Positions 1 through 6,119 of a stretch of DNA of 7,172 nt are shown here, piece by piece (the stretch's first letter is position 1; each line of letters opens with the position of its first letter). The notes below the pieces were generated by a model. That model saw nothing but the letters and a program-made list of their open reading frames with translations. It ran no database searches and was not told where the DNA came from. Source of the DNA: Clostridiales bacterium (GTDB taxonomy: Bacteria; Bacillota; Clostridia; Oscillospirales; QAMX01); assembly GCA_016285815.1 (NCBI GenBank), contig JAEERN010000164.1, positions 1-7,172 of the forward strand, given 5' to 3'. The translations under genes were made by a program, and so were the position numbers.

Positions 1-713
1 CCGCCGTCCAGCGAGAAGGACTCGTACTGGTACATTTTGTCCGTGCGGAAATAGGCCCAGAGCGCGCCGTTCTGCTTTTCGACGACGCCCGGCTCCTGAA
101 GCCCCGTTTTCGTCCGTGTGAAGGGCGGAAAGATCACGTCGGGCGCTTCCGTCCAGGTCTCGCCGTCGTCGTCGGACAAGAGGAAACAGGCTGAAGCGCG
201 GCCGTCGAAATAGAGACCTTCGACGCCGTCGTTCCAGCCGCCGCGGTGGTAGGCCAGCGGCGCGATCAGCCGCCCGGTGGAAAGCCGCATCACCCGGTCG
301 TTGTTCAGCACGTAATAGGCCCGGCGGTCCGGCAGCGAACACTCGACGCGGCGGTAGAACGTCCGGCCGCCGTTCCGCGAGCGGGCCAGCCAGACCGTGT
401 TGACGCAGGGGGCGGCCTTGACCAGATAGAACAGGCCCACGTCTCCGTTCTGCATGCGCATCAGCGAGACGCTCATGATGTTTTTGACGCCGTGGGACGC
501 GGCGGAGACCACCTCTGTGGGCTCCGTCCAGGTCTCGCCCTCGTCGAAGGACCAGCTGGCGGCCAGATCGCAGGGGGCGGCATCGCTGGACGTGCCGGTG
601 AAGCGGCTGTATACGAACAGGATGCTTCCGTCATCCAGACGGAGAAAGGCGCCCTCGCTGTGGCGGGAATACCGCTCGTCAGGGCCGTAAGAGGCAACGA
701 TGTGATCCTGCAT
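1..713 (-). CDS. Sialidase-fold (BNR/Asp-box) protein, 3' part cut by window edge
   Basis: The first 237 codons of a beta-propeller protein of the sialidase superfamily; the C-terminus lies beyond position 1. Three Asp-box motifs (S-x-D-x-G-x-T-W type) are visible: SFDEGETW at residues 55-62, a degenerate SRNGGRTF at 112-119, and SDDDGETW at 180-187, as expected for successive propeller blades. The N-terminus (RYSRHSEGAF, then a LDDGSILFVYSRF strand) resembles the exo-alpha-sialidase-like proteins common in gut Firmicutes. There is no signal peptide, so it probably acts in the cytoplasm on imported sugar. The start is fixed by an AGGAGG Shine-Dalgarno sequence (721-726) 7 nt from the ATG. It lies 75 bp downstream of the MBL-fold gene on the same strand with no evident promoter between, so the two are probably one operon. 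The classical FRIP/RIP motif near the sialidase N-terminus is absent, so true sialidase activity is not assured; another glycan-cleaving or glycan-binding role is possible. Confidence 0.85.
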   Translation of the reverse strand, partial: MQDHIVASYGPDERYSRHSEGAFLRLDDGSILFVYSRFTGTSSDAAPCDLAASWSFDEGETWTEPTEVVSAASHGVKNIMSVSLMRMQNGDVGLFYLVKAAPCVNTVWLARSRNGGRTFYRRVECSLPDRRAYYVLNNDRVMRLSTGRLIAPLAYHRGGWNDGVEGLYFDGRASACFLLSDDDGETWTEAPDVIFPPFTRTKTGLQEPGVVEKQNGALWAYFRTDKMYQYESFSLDG

Positions 714-736
714 GAAGGGATCCTCCTTTTGTTCGA

Positions 737-755
737 TCCGGGCCGAGCGCCCGGA
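737..755 (-). other. Small intergenic hairpin between MBL-fold and sialidase-fold genes
   Basis: Perfect 7-bp inverted repeat (TCCGGGC / GCCCGGA) with a 5-nt loop, in the 75-bp gap. On the minus strand it is followed by an A-rich stretch and the AGGAGG site, not a U-tract, so it is not a convincing terminator. It may be an mRNA-stability or processing element, or chance in GC-rich DNA. Confidence 0.35.
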
Positions 756-788
756 AGATCTGTCTTTCCGTCCCGCTCCCGGCGGGGA

Positions 789-2141
789 TCAGAGCTCCGG
801 CGGGTATTCGCGCCACAGGTTGTGGCCGTCGACCTCCGGGCGGAAGGGGCCGCCCTGGAGCTGGTAATAGGTGATCTCCTCTGCTCCGTCCTTCACCCGG
901 AAGACGATGGTGTAGTCGCCCTCCAGATGGAAGCGGTCCCGGTCATAGTTCTCGCACAGGACGGCGTAGTGGTCGCGCCGGATCCGGTTGACGCGCAGCC
1001 GTCCCTGGGGGATCAGCACCGTCTGCGCCTTGACGAAGGTGTAGATGTTCTCGTCCCGGTTGGCCAGATGGTGGGCGGCCTGGAGATAGGTGCAGGAGAC
1101 CTCGTCCGGCTCGTAGTACTTCCGCAGCACGTCGCCATTGGGCTCGTCGGCGTCCCCCAGGATGAGCAGCGAACTGCCGTCGAAGGACAGCCGCAGAAGG
1201 GTCGAGCTGTTGTTTAATCCGATGAGGCGGACGTTCTGGTCGTTCTCGTAGTACACGTCCTCATGGGTCAGCAGCACCTCGGCGGTCATGCTCCCGAAGC
1301 GGAAGCACTGGCCCGTGTGAGCCTTCAGGTATTTGGCGCCGGGGCAGTACTGCTTCAGCGCCTCCAGCGCGTTGTTCAGAAAGCCGCCGACGAATTTTTC
1401 CCGGAACTCCGGCGGGACCCCGGCATAGTCGGGCTCGGGGAAGTTGAACAGGATCCGCTTGACCTTCAGCACGTCCCCGTGCCGCCGCATGAGGTTGATG
1501 AACAGGTCCATGTGGTCGTCGTGGGCGTGGGTGCAGAACCAGCAGGCGATGGTCATGGGTTCGCCCTCCTGCGTTCCGGTCAGCTCGCGCAGGCGCAGCA
1601 TCAGCTCGTCGAAGGCGTCGTCGGTGCTCTGGGCGCGCTCGCCGCCGTCCACCAGGAACAGCTCGTTGTTCCGCCCGCGGACGACGTACAGCATGCCGCA
1701 GGTGGAGACGCGGCCCCGCAGGGGATCGCCGTAGAAAAGGCCGAACTGCATCAGCTCGCTGTCCCCGCGGACCTCGTCCCGGGGGTCGTCCGCCCCGAAG
1801 TCCGCCGCGGAGAGGCTGGCGCGGTCGTCGATGATCCGCGCCTGTCCGGTGCGCCGCATGAAATAGGCGTAGACGATCCGGCCGTCCCCGACGAACTCCC
1901 GGTACAGCCCGTGCGCCGCGTCCCGCGAAAAGCCGGGACGGAAGCCCGCCCGGGCCAGCTCGCCGCAATAGGCGAGGAACGCCTCGGCGGTGGTCCCGTT
2001 GACCAGGTGCATCCGGGAACGGGCCTCGTCTTCTGGGCCAAAGCCGCCGTTCAGCCCGCCGCCGACCTCGAACAGCTCGTCGAACAGCTCGCCGTCGGGA
2101 TAGACGGGGATGCCGTTCAGTTTCCATTTTGAAGCTTCCAT
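789..2141 (-). CDS. Metallo-beta-lactamase-fold hydrolase with extra N-terminal domain
   Basis: A 450-aa protein whose C-terminal two thirds show the metal-site motifs of the metallo-beta-lactamase superfamily: an Asp-bearing strand LFLVDGG (D165), the signature THAHDDH (204-210), a strand with LILGDAD (D330), and a late AAHH (H357/H358). Such proteins are usually two-metal hydrolases; the substrate cannot be read from sequence. Residues 1 to about 155 form an additional domain rich in Phe, Tyr and Gly (including an AYCGELARAGF segment) that I recall from other Clostridia MBL proteins but cannot name. There is no signal peptide or membrane segment, so it is probably cytoplasmic. The start is supported by a GAGGAA Shine-Dalgarno sequence (2148-2153) about 6 nt upstream and a promoter at 2189-2217. 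It is the first gene of a likely operon with the sialidase-fold gene, suggesting a role in processing a sugar derivative, for example lactone or ester hydrolysis. That role is inference. Confidence 0.88.
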   Translation of the reverse strand: MEASKWKLNGIPVYPDGELFDELFEVGGGLNGGFGPEDEARSRMHLVNGTTAEAFLAYCGELARAGFRPGFSRDAAHGLYREFVGDGRIVYAYFMRRTGQARIIDDRASLSAADFGADDPRDEVRGDSELMQFGLFYGDPLRGRVSTCGMLYVVRGRNNELFLVDGGERAQSTDDAFDELMLRLRELTGTQEGEPMTIACWFCTHAHDDHMDLFINLMRRHGDVLKVKRILFNFPEPDYAGVPPEFREKFVGGFLNNALEALKQYCPGAKYLKAHTGQCFRFGSMTAEVLLTHEDVYYENDQNVRLIGLNNSSTLLRLSFDGSSLLILGDADEPNGDVLRKYYEPDEVSCTYLQAAHHLANRDENIYTFVKAQTVLIPQGRLRVNRIRRDHYAVLCENYDRDRFHLEGDYTIVFRVKDGAEEITYYQLQGGPFRPEVDGHNLWREYPPEL

Positions 2142-2188
2142 GCGCTTTTCCTCGTTTTTTCGTCAAGATCCGCCCGGAGGCTGGCTTC

Positions 2189-2217
2189 ATTATAGCACGG
2201 GCCCGCCGCCGCCGCAA
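2189..2217 (-). promoter_or_regulatory. Sigma-A promoter, extended -10, for the MBL/sialidase-fold operon
   Basis: Minus-strand -35 TTGCGG (2212-2217), 17-bp spacer, and a perfect -10 TATAAT (2189-2194). A TG one base upstream of the -10 gives the extended form TGCTATAAT. Predicted transcription start is near 2182, leaving a leader of about 40 nt. The promoter lies between the upstream gene's terminator and the MBL start, consistent with a separate transcription unit. Confidence 0.8.
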
Positions 2218-2250
2218 GGGGGCGGCGCGAAAAAAGGCCGCTCTCCGGGC

Positions 2251-2290
2251 AAAAAAGCGGGGGGACCGCTCCTCCCCGGTGCGGTCCCCC
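2251..2290 (-). terminator. Rho-independent terminator of the solute-binding protein gene
   Basis: On the minus strand a perfect 10-bp stem (GGGGGACCGC / GCGGTCCCCC, arms 2260-2269 and 2281-2290) with an 11-nt loop is followed two to three bases later by six T (plus-strand A at 2251-2256). It begins about 60 nt after the stop codon. It isolates the lipoprotein gene from the MBL operon. Confidence 0.88.
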
Positions 2291-2349
2291 TGTGGCCGAA
2301 GGGCGAACGGCGGCGGGCCCTGCGCGTCCCGGCCGCCGGCGTGCTCCGT

Positions 2350-3843
2350 TTACTGCTGGTGGAACAGGGCGTCCAGATTGCCCTGGATGATGGCGTTCTG
2401 CGCCTCGCAGATCTCCGCGATCGAGCCGTTCCCCGTCACGATGGGGAAGTAGGTGTCGTTGCGGAAGGTGTTCAGCAGGGTCTCTTTCTCGCCCCAGATC
2501 AGGTCGAAGACGGACGTTCCGTGCTCGCCCCAGATGTAGTTGCAGACCATGTCGAGGGAGTCCTCGTTGCCCTGAAGCTCGACTTCGCAGTAGTTGTCCT
2601 TCCAGCCGTCGGAGGTGAAGGTCTTGCCGAGAGCGTAGAGGATCTGGGCGTTCTCTTCAAAGTGGCTGTTGGCGGCGAACAGCGTGCAGCCGGGCACGCC
2701 GCCGAGCACGTTGACGTAGGTCTCGGCGTCCGGATGCTTGGGCAGCGGGACCAGACCGTAGCGGATGGTGCTCTCGCGGAAGCCGGCGCTCTGGCTGGTG
2801 GTGTTGAACTTTTCGCCCCACTGCAGCGCGACCATGCCCTGGTTGAACATGGCGTGGATCTTGCCGTAGCCCGTCGAGGTCTCGCAGTAGCCGCTGTTGA
2901 AATAGTTCTGGGCGAACTGCAGGGCTTCCTCGGTCTCGGGCAGCGTCAGACCGCTCATGTACTTGCCGGTCTCCTCGTCCAGATAGACGATGGCGCCGCC
3001 GGGGATGGTGTAGATCTCCTGACCGTAGCTGTGCTCGCCGGAGCCCCAGATGTCGTAGACGCCGTCGCCGTCAAGGTCCTTGGCGCACTTCTGCTGCAGG
3101 TCCATGAACTTTTCCCAGTCCCACTTCATATCGCGGACGACCTGGAACAGGTCGCTCTCGCCGCCGTACTGGTCGACGTAGTCGATGTTGAAGTAGACGC
3201 ACCAGCCGAAGGAGACGACGCTGTAGTCGCCGGCCCACTGGCAGGCGAAGATCTTGTTGTAGATCTGCATGGCCTGAGTGAAGTCCTGGTGGAAGGCGGC
3301 GGGATCGTAGACGTCAAAGCCCGTGGCCTTGATCTGGTCGCTGTTGAGAGCGGCCAGATAGCCGTTGAGCGCCAGCGTGACCCATTCCAGCGGCTTGCAC
3401 ATGTAGATGTCGCCGTTGGCGTCGGTGTCGCCGGCGTAGATGTTGGTGAGAACGGCGTCGAGCTTCAGGCCGCCCGGCATGCTGAGCACGAAGTTGTACT
3501 CGTCCTGCACGGCGTCCCAGGCCGCCTTGAAGTTGGCGTCGGACTCGTTGCCCTCCGGATCGTCCGGATAGATATACATGGTGCCGGACGAGCGGTCGAC
3601 GATGGTCAGCTCCCGCCCGCCGAGGTCGAGCTTCGGCTCGGCGGTGGTGGCTTCCGTGGTGGTGGCCTCGGTGGTGGTGGCCTCGGTGGTGGTGGCCTCG
3701 GTGGTGGTGGCCTCGGTGGTGGTGGCCTCGGTGGTGGTGGCTTCCGTGGTGGTGGTTTCGGGCTCCGTTCCGGCGCAGGCCGCGAAGATCCCGGCAAGCA
3801 TCAGCACGGCAAGGGTCAGTGCGAGAATACGGGTCCTCTTCAT
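2350..3843 (-). CDS. ABC transporter solute-binding lipoprotein (family 1-like)
   Basis: A 497-aa exported lipoprotein: MKRTR start, hydrophobic core, and lipobox ending FAAC with the lipidated Cys at residue 23. A flexible linker of seven TTTEA repeats (about residues 31-65) follows, then a mature domain opening LDLGGRELTIVDRSSG. The rest (for example GMVALQWGEKF, RYGLVPLPKHPDAETYVNVLGG) matches the pattern of extracellular sugar-binding proteins of gut Clostridia, anchored outside the membrane and delivering a ligand to an ABC permease. The ligand is unknown; the neighbours suggest a glycan fragment. I chose the ATG at 3841-3843 because the AAAGGA site is 8 nt from it; an in-frame ATG at 3850-3852 (giving 500 aa) overlaps that site and is unlikely. 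It is probably monocistronic, with its own promoter (3927-3956) and terminator (2251-2290). No permease or ATPase gene is in the window, so it must work with a transporter encoded elsewhere. Confidence 0.9.
   Translation of the reverse strand: MKRTRILALTLAVLMLAGIFAACAGTEPETTTTEATTTEATTTEATTTEATTTEATTTEATTTEATTAEPKLDLGGRELTIVDRSSGTMYIYPDDPEGNESDANFKAAWDAVQDEYNFVLSMPGGLKLDAVLTNIYAGDTDANGDIYMCKPLEWVTLALNGYLAALNSDQIKATGFDVYDPAAFHQDFTQAMQIYNKIFACQWAGDYSVVSFGWCVYFNIDYVDQYGGESDLFQVVRDMKWDWEKFMDLQQKCAKDLDGDGVYDIWGSGEHSYGQEIYTIPGGAIVYLDEETGKYMSGLTLPETEEALQFAQNYFNSGYCETSTGYGKIHAMFNQGMVALQWGEKFNTTSQSAGFRESTIRYGLVPLPKHPDAETYVNVLGGVPGCTLFAANSHFEENAQILYALGKTFTSDGWKDNYCEVELQGNEDSLDMVCNYIWGEHGTSVFDLIWGEKETLLNTFRNDTYFPIVTGNGSIAEICEAQNAIIQGNLDALFHQQ
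3649..3756 (-). repeat. 15-bp tandem repeat coding the TTTEA linker
   Basis: Seven in-frame copies of a 15-bp unit encoding Thr-Thr-Thr-Glu-Ala lie directly after the lipobox. The five central copies look identical in DNA; the outer two differ by GAA for GAG at the Glu codon and by one Thr codon. The linker likely holds the binding domain away from the membrane. Copy number could change by slippage without breaking the frame, since the unit is a multiple of three. Confidence 0.95.
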
Positions 3844-3851
3844 GGTGTCCA

Positions 3852-3857
3852 TCCTTT
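3852..3857 (-). promoter_or_regulatory. Ribosome binding site that decides the lipoprotein start
   Basis: AAAGGA on the minus strand, 8 nt from the ATG at 3841-3843 but overlapping the upstream ATG at 3850-3852. The spacing favours the inner start. Confidence 0.75.
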
Positions 3858-3864
3858 CGTTCCC

Positions 3865-3902
3865 GCGGGCGCGCAGCGAGGGGAGGAGAACCGTGCGCCC
3901 GC
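3865..3902 (-). other. Leader hairpin upstream of the solute-binding protein gene
   Basis: A GC-rich inverted repeat (arms 3865-3874 and 3893-3902; eight continuous pairs, one mismatch, one more pair) in the predicted leader, ending 7 nt before the Shine-Dalgarno sequence. The loop is pyrimidine-rich on the minus strand and contains TCTCCTCCCC, partly complementary to Shine-Dalgarno-type purine sequences. No U-tract follows, so it is not a simple terminator. It may stabilise the mRNA or modulate translation (inference). Confidence 0.5.
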
Positions 3903-3912
3903 AAAAAATGAA

Positions 3913-3950
3913 AATATACTAAATACAGTATATTATTTAGTTTTGCTAAA
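3913..3950. promoter_or_regulatory. Nested palindromes: candidate operator over the lipoprotein promoter
   Basis: An AT-rich island in GC-rich DNA holding three overlapping inverted repeats. AATATACT/AGTATATT has 8-bp arms and a 6-bp spacer (3913-3934). ACTAAATA/TATTTAGT has 8-bp arms and an 8-bp spacer (3918-3941). TTTAG/CTAAA has 5-bp arms and a 5-bp spacer (3936-3950). They cover the -10 box, the spacer and the predicted start site of the minus-strand promoter, the usual position for a repressor site. The regulator is not encoded here. Confidence 0.6.
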
Positions 3951-3956
3951 TGTCAA
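3927..3956 (-). promoter_or_regulatory. Sigma-A promoter of the solute-binding protein gene
   Basis: Perfect -35 TTGACA (3951-3956), 18-bp spacer, -10 TATACT (3927-3932) on the minus strand. Predicted start is near 3920, giving a leader of about 77 nt that contains the hairpin at 3865-3902. The -10 lies inside the palindrome cluster. Confidence 0.82.
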
Positions 3957-3963
3957 GCGAAAA

Positions 3964-3995
3964 CTGCACAAATCGGGACGGCCTTTTTTGTGCAG
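3964..3995. promoter_or_regulatory. Inverted repeat between the divergent promoters, candidate activator site
   Basis: Perfect 9-bp arms CTGCACAAA (3964-3972) and TTTGTGCAG (3987-3995) with a 14-bp spacer. Arm centres are 23 bp apart, about two helical turns, so a dimer could contact both. The centre is near -60 from the predicted lipoprotein start and near -100 from the plus-strand start, suitable for an activator serving either side. The binding role is inferred. A hairpin terminator reading is less likely, because the T-run is inside the repeat rather than after it. Confidence 0.5.
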
Positions 3996-4006
3996 ATTCA
4001 CTGAAA

Positions 4007-4037
4007 AGCGGCTGCGTCCGGCGCGCCAAACGCCGCT
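4007..4037. repeat. Short inverted repeat upstream of the plus-strand promoter
   Basis: AGCGGC (4007-4012) and GCCGCT (4032-4037), 6-bp arms flanking a GGCGCGCC palindrome, ending 8 bp before the -35 box. It could be a further regulatory site, but such repeats arise easily in GC-rich DNA. Confidence 0.25.
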
Positions 4038-4045
4038 GCAGACGG

Positions 4046-4074
4046 TTGACGCCCCGGCTTTTTTCGGCTATAAT
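4046..4074 (+). promoter_or_regulatory. Sigma-A promoter of the (alpha/alpha)6 enzyme gene
   Basis: TTGACG (4046-4051), exactly 17 bp, then TATAAT (4069-4074). Predicted start is near 4081, giving a leader of about 28 nt to the chosen ATG. This location also rules out upstream in-frame starts at 3950 and 4073. Confidence 0.87.
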
Positions 4075-4108
4075 GGAGCCGGATTTAAGGAAAACGAGGA
4101 AACATGCC

Positions 4109-6106
4109 ATGGACAGCGATCGCACTTCCGTCCCCCGGCCCATCGACCGCCGTGCGCTGGTCTCCCGCCACGACATCCGCCGGTGCATGACCGACCGGCG
4201 GATCGCGCTGGGCAACGGGGAATTCTGCTTCGGCGCGGACCCGACGGGGCTTCAGACCTTCGGCGGCAACACCATGGCCCACTGGGCCTGGCACTCGTTC
4301 CCCCTGCCGGAAGAGTGGCGGGGGATCGAGTTCCCTGAGACGGGCTGTTTTCTGCACGGACGTCTGCCGGCCGACGGGCGGGACACGGTCCCGCCGGAGG
4401 TCGGCGAGGCCTGGCGTTATTGGATGGACAATCCCCACGCCTTCAGCCTGGGGCGGCTCCGCCTGTGCGGCGAGGAGGGCCGCCCCGTCGCCGCGGACGA
4501 GATCGAGCTGGAAAGCTCGGTCTACCGCCTGTGGGACGGGATCTCGGAGACGGCGTTCCGCCGGTGCGGACGGCAGGTCCGGGTGAAGACCTGCGTCCAT
4601 CCGGAGCTGGACGCGGTGTCGGTGCGCCTCGAGGGCGAGGGCCCCCTGACGCTGGCGCTGGACTTTCCGTATCCCACGTTCCGGAACGACGTCTGGACCG
4701 CGGACTTCGAAGCGGAGGACCGGCACGGGACGGTCTTTTCCCTCTCCCCGCGCGCCGCGCGGGCCGACCGGTCCCTGGACGGGACGGCGTACGTCGCCGA
4801 GCTGGTCTGGACCGAGGGCGAGGCGCGGCAGAGCGGGAAGCACACGCTGCTGCTGTGCGCCGGAGACCGGACGGAGCTGACCCTTCGGTACGGTCCGGCG
4901 GCGCTGGGCGCGCCGCTTCCCGGGTTCGCGGAGACCGCGCGGGCCGCCGCGGCCTTCTGGAACGGCTTCTGGCGCAGCGGCGGCGCCCTCGACCTGTCCG
5001 AAAGCCGGGATCCCCGGTGGTTCGAGCTGGAGCGGCGCATCGTGGTCTCGCAGTACTTCCTGCGGGCCCAGTCGGCCGGAAGCTGGCCGTCCTCCGAGTC
5101 CGGGCTCATGGACGTGGACCCTTGGCGCGGGCGCTTTCACATGGAGATGCTCTGGTGGCACGCGGCCCACTGTTTCTTCTGGGGCCGGCCCGAGATGGCG
5201 GACCGCCAGCTCGGCTGTTACCGCGCGTTCCTGCCGCGGGCCGAGCGGCTTGCGCGCCAGCTGGGGACCAGAGGCGCGGTCTGGGGCAAGAGCCTCACCC
5301 CGGAGGGACGGAGCGCCCCCTGGGACGGCAATCTGGCCCTGCTGTGGCGCCAGCCGCATCCGATCTTCTTCGCCGAGCTGGAGTATCGCCTTCGCCCCAC
5401 GGCGGAGACGCTGGAAAAGTGGGCCGGGATCGTGGAGGCCACCGCCGAGAACATGGCCGACACCGCGGTCCCAGGCGAGGACGGGCGGTATCATCTGGAT
5501 CCGGTCATGCCGCCCAGCGAGCTGGGCTTCACGCGGGACACGGTCTTCGATCTGGCCTATTGGCGCTGGGCGCTGGGCGCGGCGGCGAACTGGCGGCGGC
5601 GCATGGGGCGGCCCCCGGTCCCGCTGTGGGACGAGGTCGCCGGGAAGCTCGCGCCGCTGCCGGTGGACGAGGCGGAGAACGTGTATCTGCGCGCCCCGGC
5701 GTGGACCGAGACCTATACGAAGTTCAACTACGAGCACCCGGACCCGGTGGGCGTGTACGGCATGCTGCCCCCGGTGGAGGGCGTCAGCCGGGAAACGGCG
5801 CGGAACACGGTGAAAAAGATCTGGCGCGAGTGGCAGAAGGACCGCATCTGGGGCTGGGACTTCCCGTGGATCGCCATGTGCGCGGCCCGGACGGACGAGC
5901 CGGAGATCGCCGTGGAGGCGCTGCTGACGATGCACATGGACGTCACCGGGGCCAACGACCAGGGGTGCAACCCCTATCTGCCCGCCAACGGCGGCCTGCT
6001 GGCCGCGGCGGCCATGATGGCCGTGGGCCGTGACGGCGCGCACGCGCCGGGCTTTCCGGCGGACGGCGGCTGGACCGTCCGGGCCGAGGGCCTGCTGGCG
6101 TGGTGA
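4109..6106 (+). CDS. Putative (alpha/alpha)6-barrel glycosidase or phosphorylase, family unassigned
   Basis: A 665-aa protein without signal peptide, so probably cytoplasmic. Residues about 30-260 look beta-rich (opening RIALGNGEFCFG, then VRVKTCVHPELDAVSVRLEG), like the N-terminal beta-sandwich of GH65/GH95-type enzymes. Residues about 300-640 look helical, with aromatic-rich stretches typical of a six-hairpin barrel: PWRGRFHMEMLWWHAAH (338-354), WRQPHPIFFAELEYR (413-427), MPPSELGF (467-474), FDLAYWRWALGAA (480-492), WGWDFPWIAM (581-590), NPYLPANGGLLAAAAMMA (621-638). E346 and E468/E471 are conspicuous acidic candidates for the active site, by analogy only. I recall similar unnamed proteins in gut and planctomycete genomes but cannot give a family. 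The start is set by a CGAGGA site (4095-4100) 8 nt upstream and the promoter at 4046-4074. It shares its control region divergently with the solute-binding lipoprotein, suggesting that it processes the imported ligand. A polysaccharide lyase is a less likely alternative. Confidence 0.82.
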   Translation: MDSDRTSVPRPIDRRALVSRHDIRRCMTDRRIALGNGEFCFGADPTGLQTFGGNTMAHWAWHSFPLPEEWRGIEFPETGCFLHGRLPADGRDTVPPEVGEAWRYWMDNPHAFSLGRLRLCGEEGRPVAADEIELESSVYRLWDGISETAFRRCGRQVRVKTCVHPELDAVSVRLEGEGPLTLALDFPYPTFRNDVWTADFEAEDRHGTVFSLSPRAARADRSLDGTAYVAELVWTEGEARQSGKHTLLLCAGDRTELTLRYGPAALGAPLPGFAETARAAAAFWNGFWRSGGALDLSESRDPRWFELERRIVVSQYFLRAQSAGSWPSSESGLMDVDPWRGRFHMEMLWWHAAHCFFWGRPEMADRQLGCYRAFLPRAERLARQLGTRGAVWGKSLTPEGRSAPWDGNLALLWRQPHPIFFAELEYRLRPTAETLEKWAGIVEATAENMADTAVPGEDGRYHLDPVMPPSELGFTRDTVFDLAYWRWALGAAANWRRRMGRPPVPLWDEVAGKLAPLPVDEAENVYLRAPAWTETYTKFNYEHPDPVGVYGMLPPVEGVSRETARNTVKKIWREWQKDRIWGWDFPWIAMCAARTDEPEIAVEALLTMHMDVTGANDQGCNPYLPANGGLLAAAAMMAVGRDGAHAPGFPADGGWTVRAEGLLAW

Positions 6107-6119
6107 AAAGAGGCCGGGA

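Noticed and set aside
246..1217. Plus-strand open frame of 323 codons over the sialidase and MBL genes
   Set aside because: It is antisense to two genes with clear Asp-box and THAHDDH motifs and has no domain of its own.
3641..3760. Regular GGTGGTGGCCTCG repeats considered as a CRISPR array
   Set aside because: The 15-bp units are back to back with no spacers, and they encode an in-frame protein linker.
3950..4108. N-terminal extension of the (alpha/alpha)6 enzyme from an ATG at 3950 or 4073
   Set aside because: The extension covers the promoter at 4046-4074, and the 4073 start overlaps the -10 box. The ATG at 4109 has a proper ribosome site.
4104..4190. Out-of-frame ATG at 4104 opening a 28-codon frame overlapping the enzyme start
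   Set aside because: It is only 3 nt from the Shine-Dalgarno sequence, too close for efficient initiation, and the peptide has no recognisable features.
2110..4338. Long plus-strand open frame (742 codons) with a Gly-rich GGGLGG tract
   Set aside because: It runs antisense through the lipoprotein gene and across the divergent promoters; the Gly-rich part is the reverse of the TTTEA repeat. It is a by-product of high GC content.
4085..6043. Long minus-strand open frame (652 codons) opposite the (alpha/alpha)6 enzyme gene
   Set aside because: Composition is Arg/Pro/Gly/Ala-rich without domains. The plus strand has a promoter, ribosome site and coherent protein motifs.
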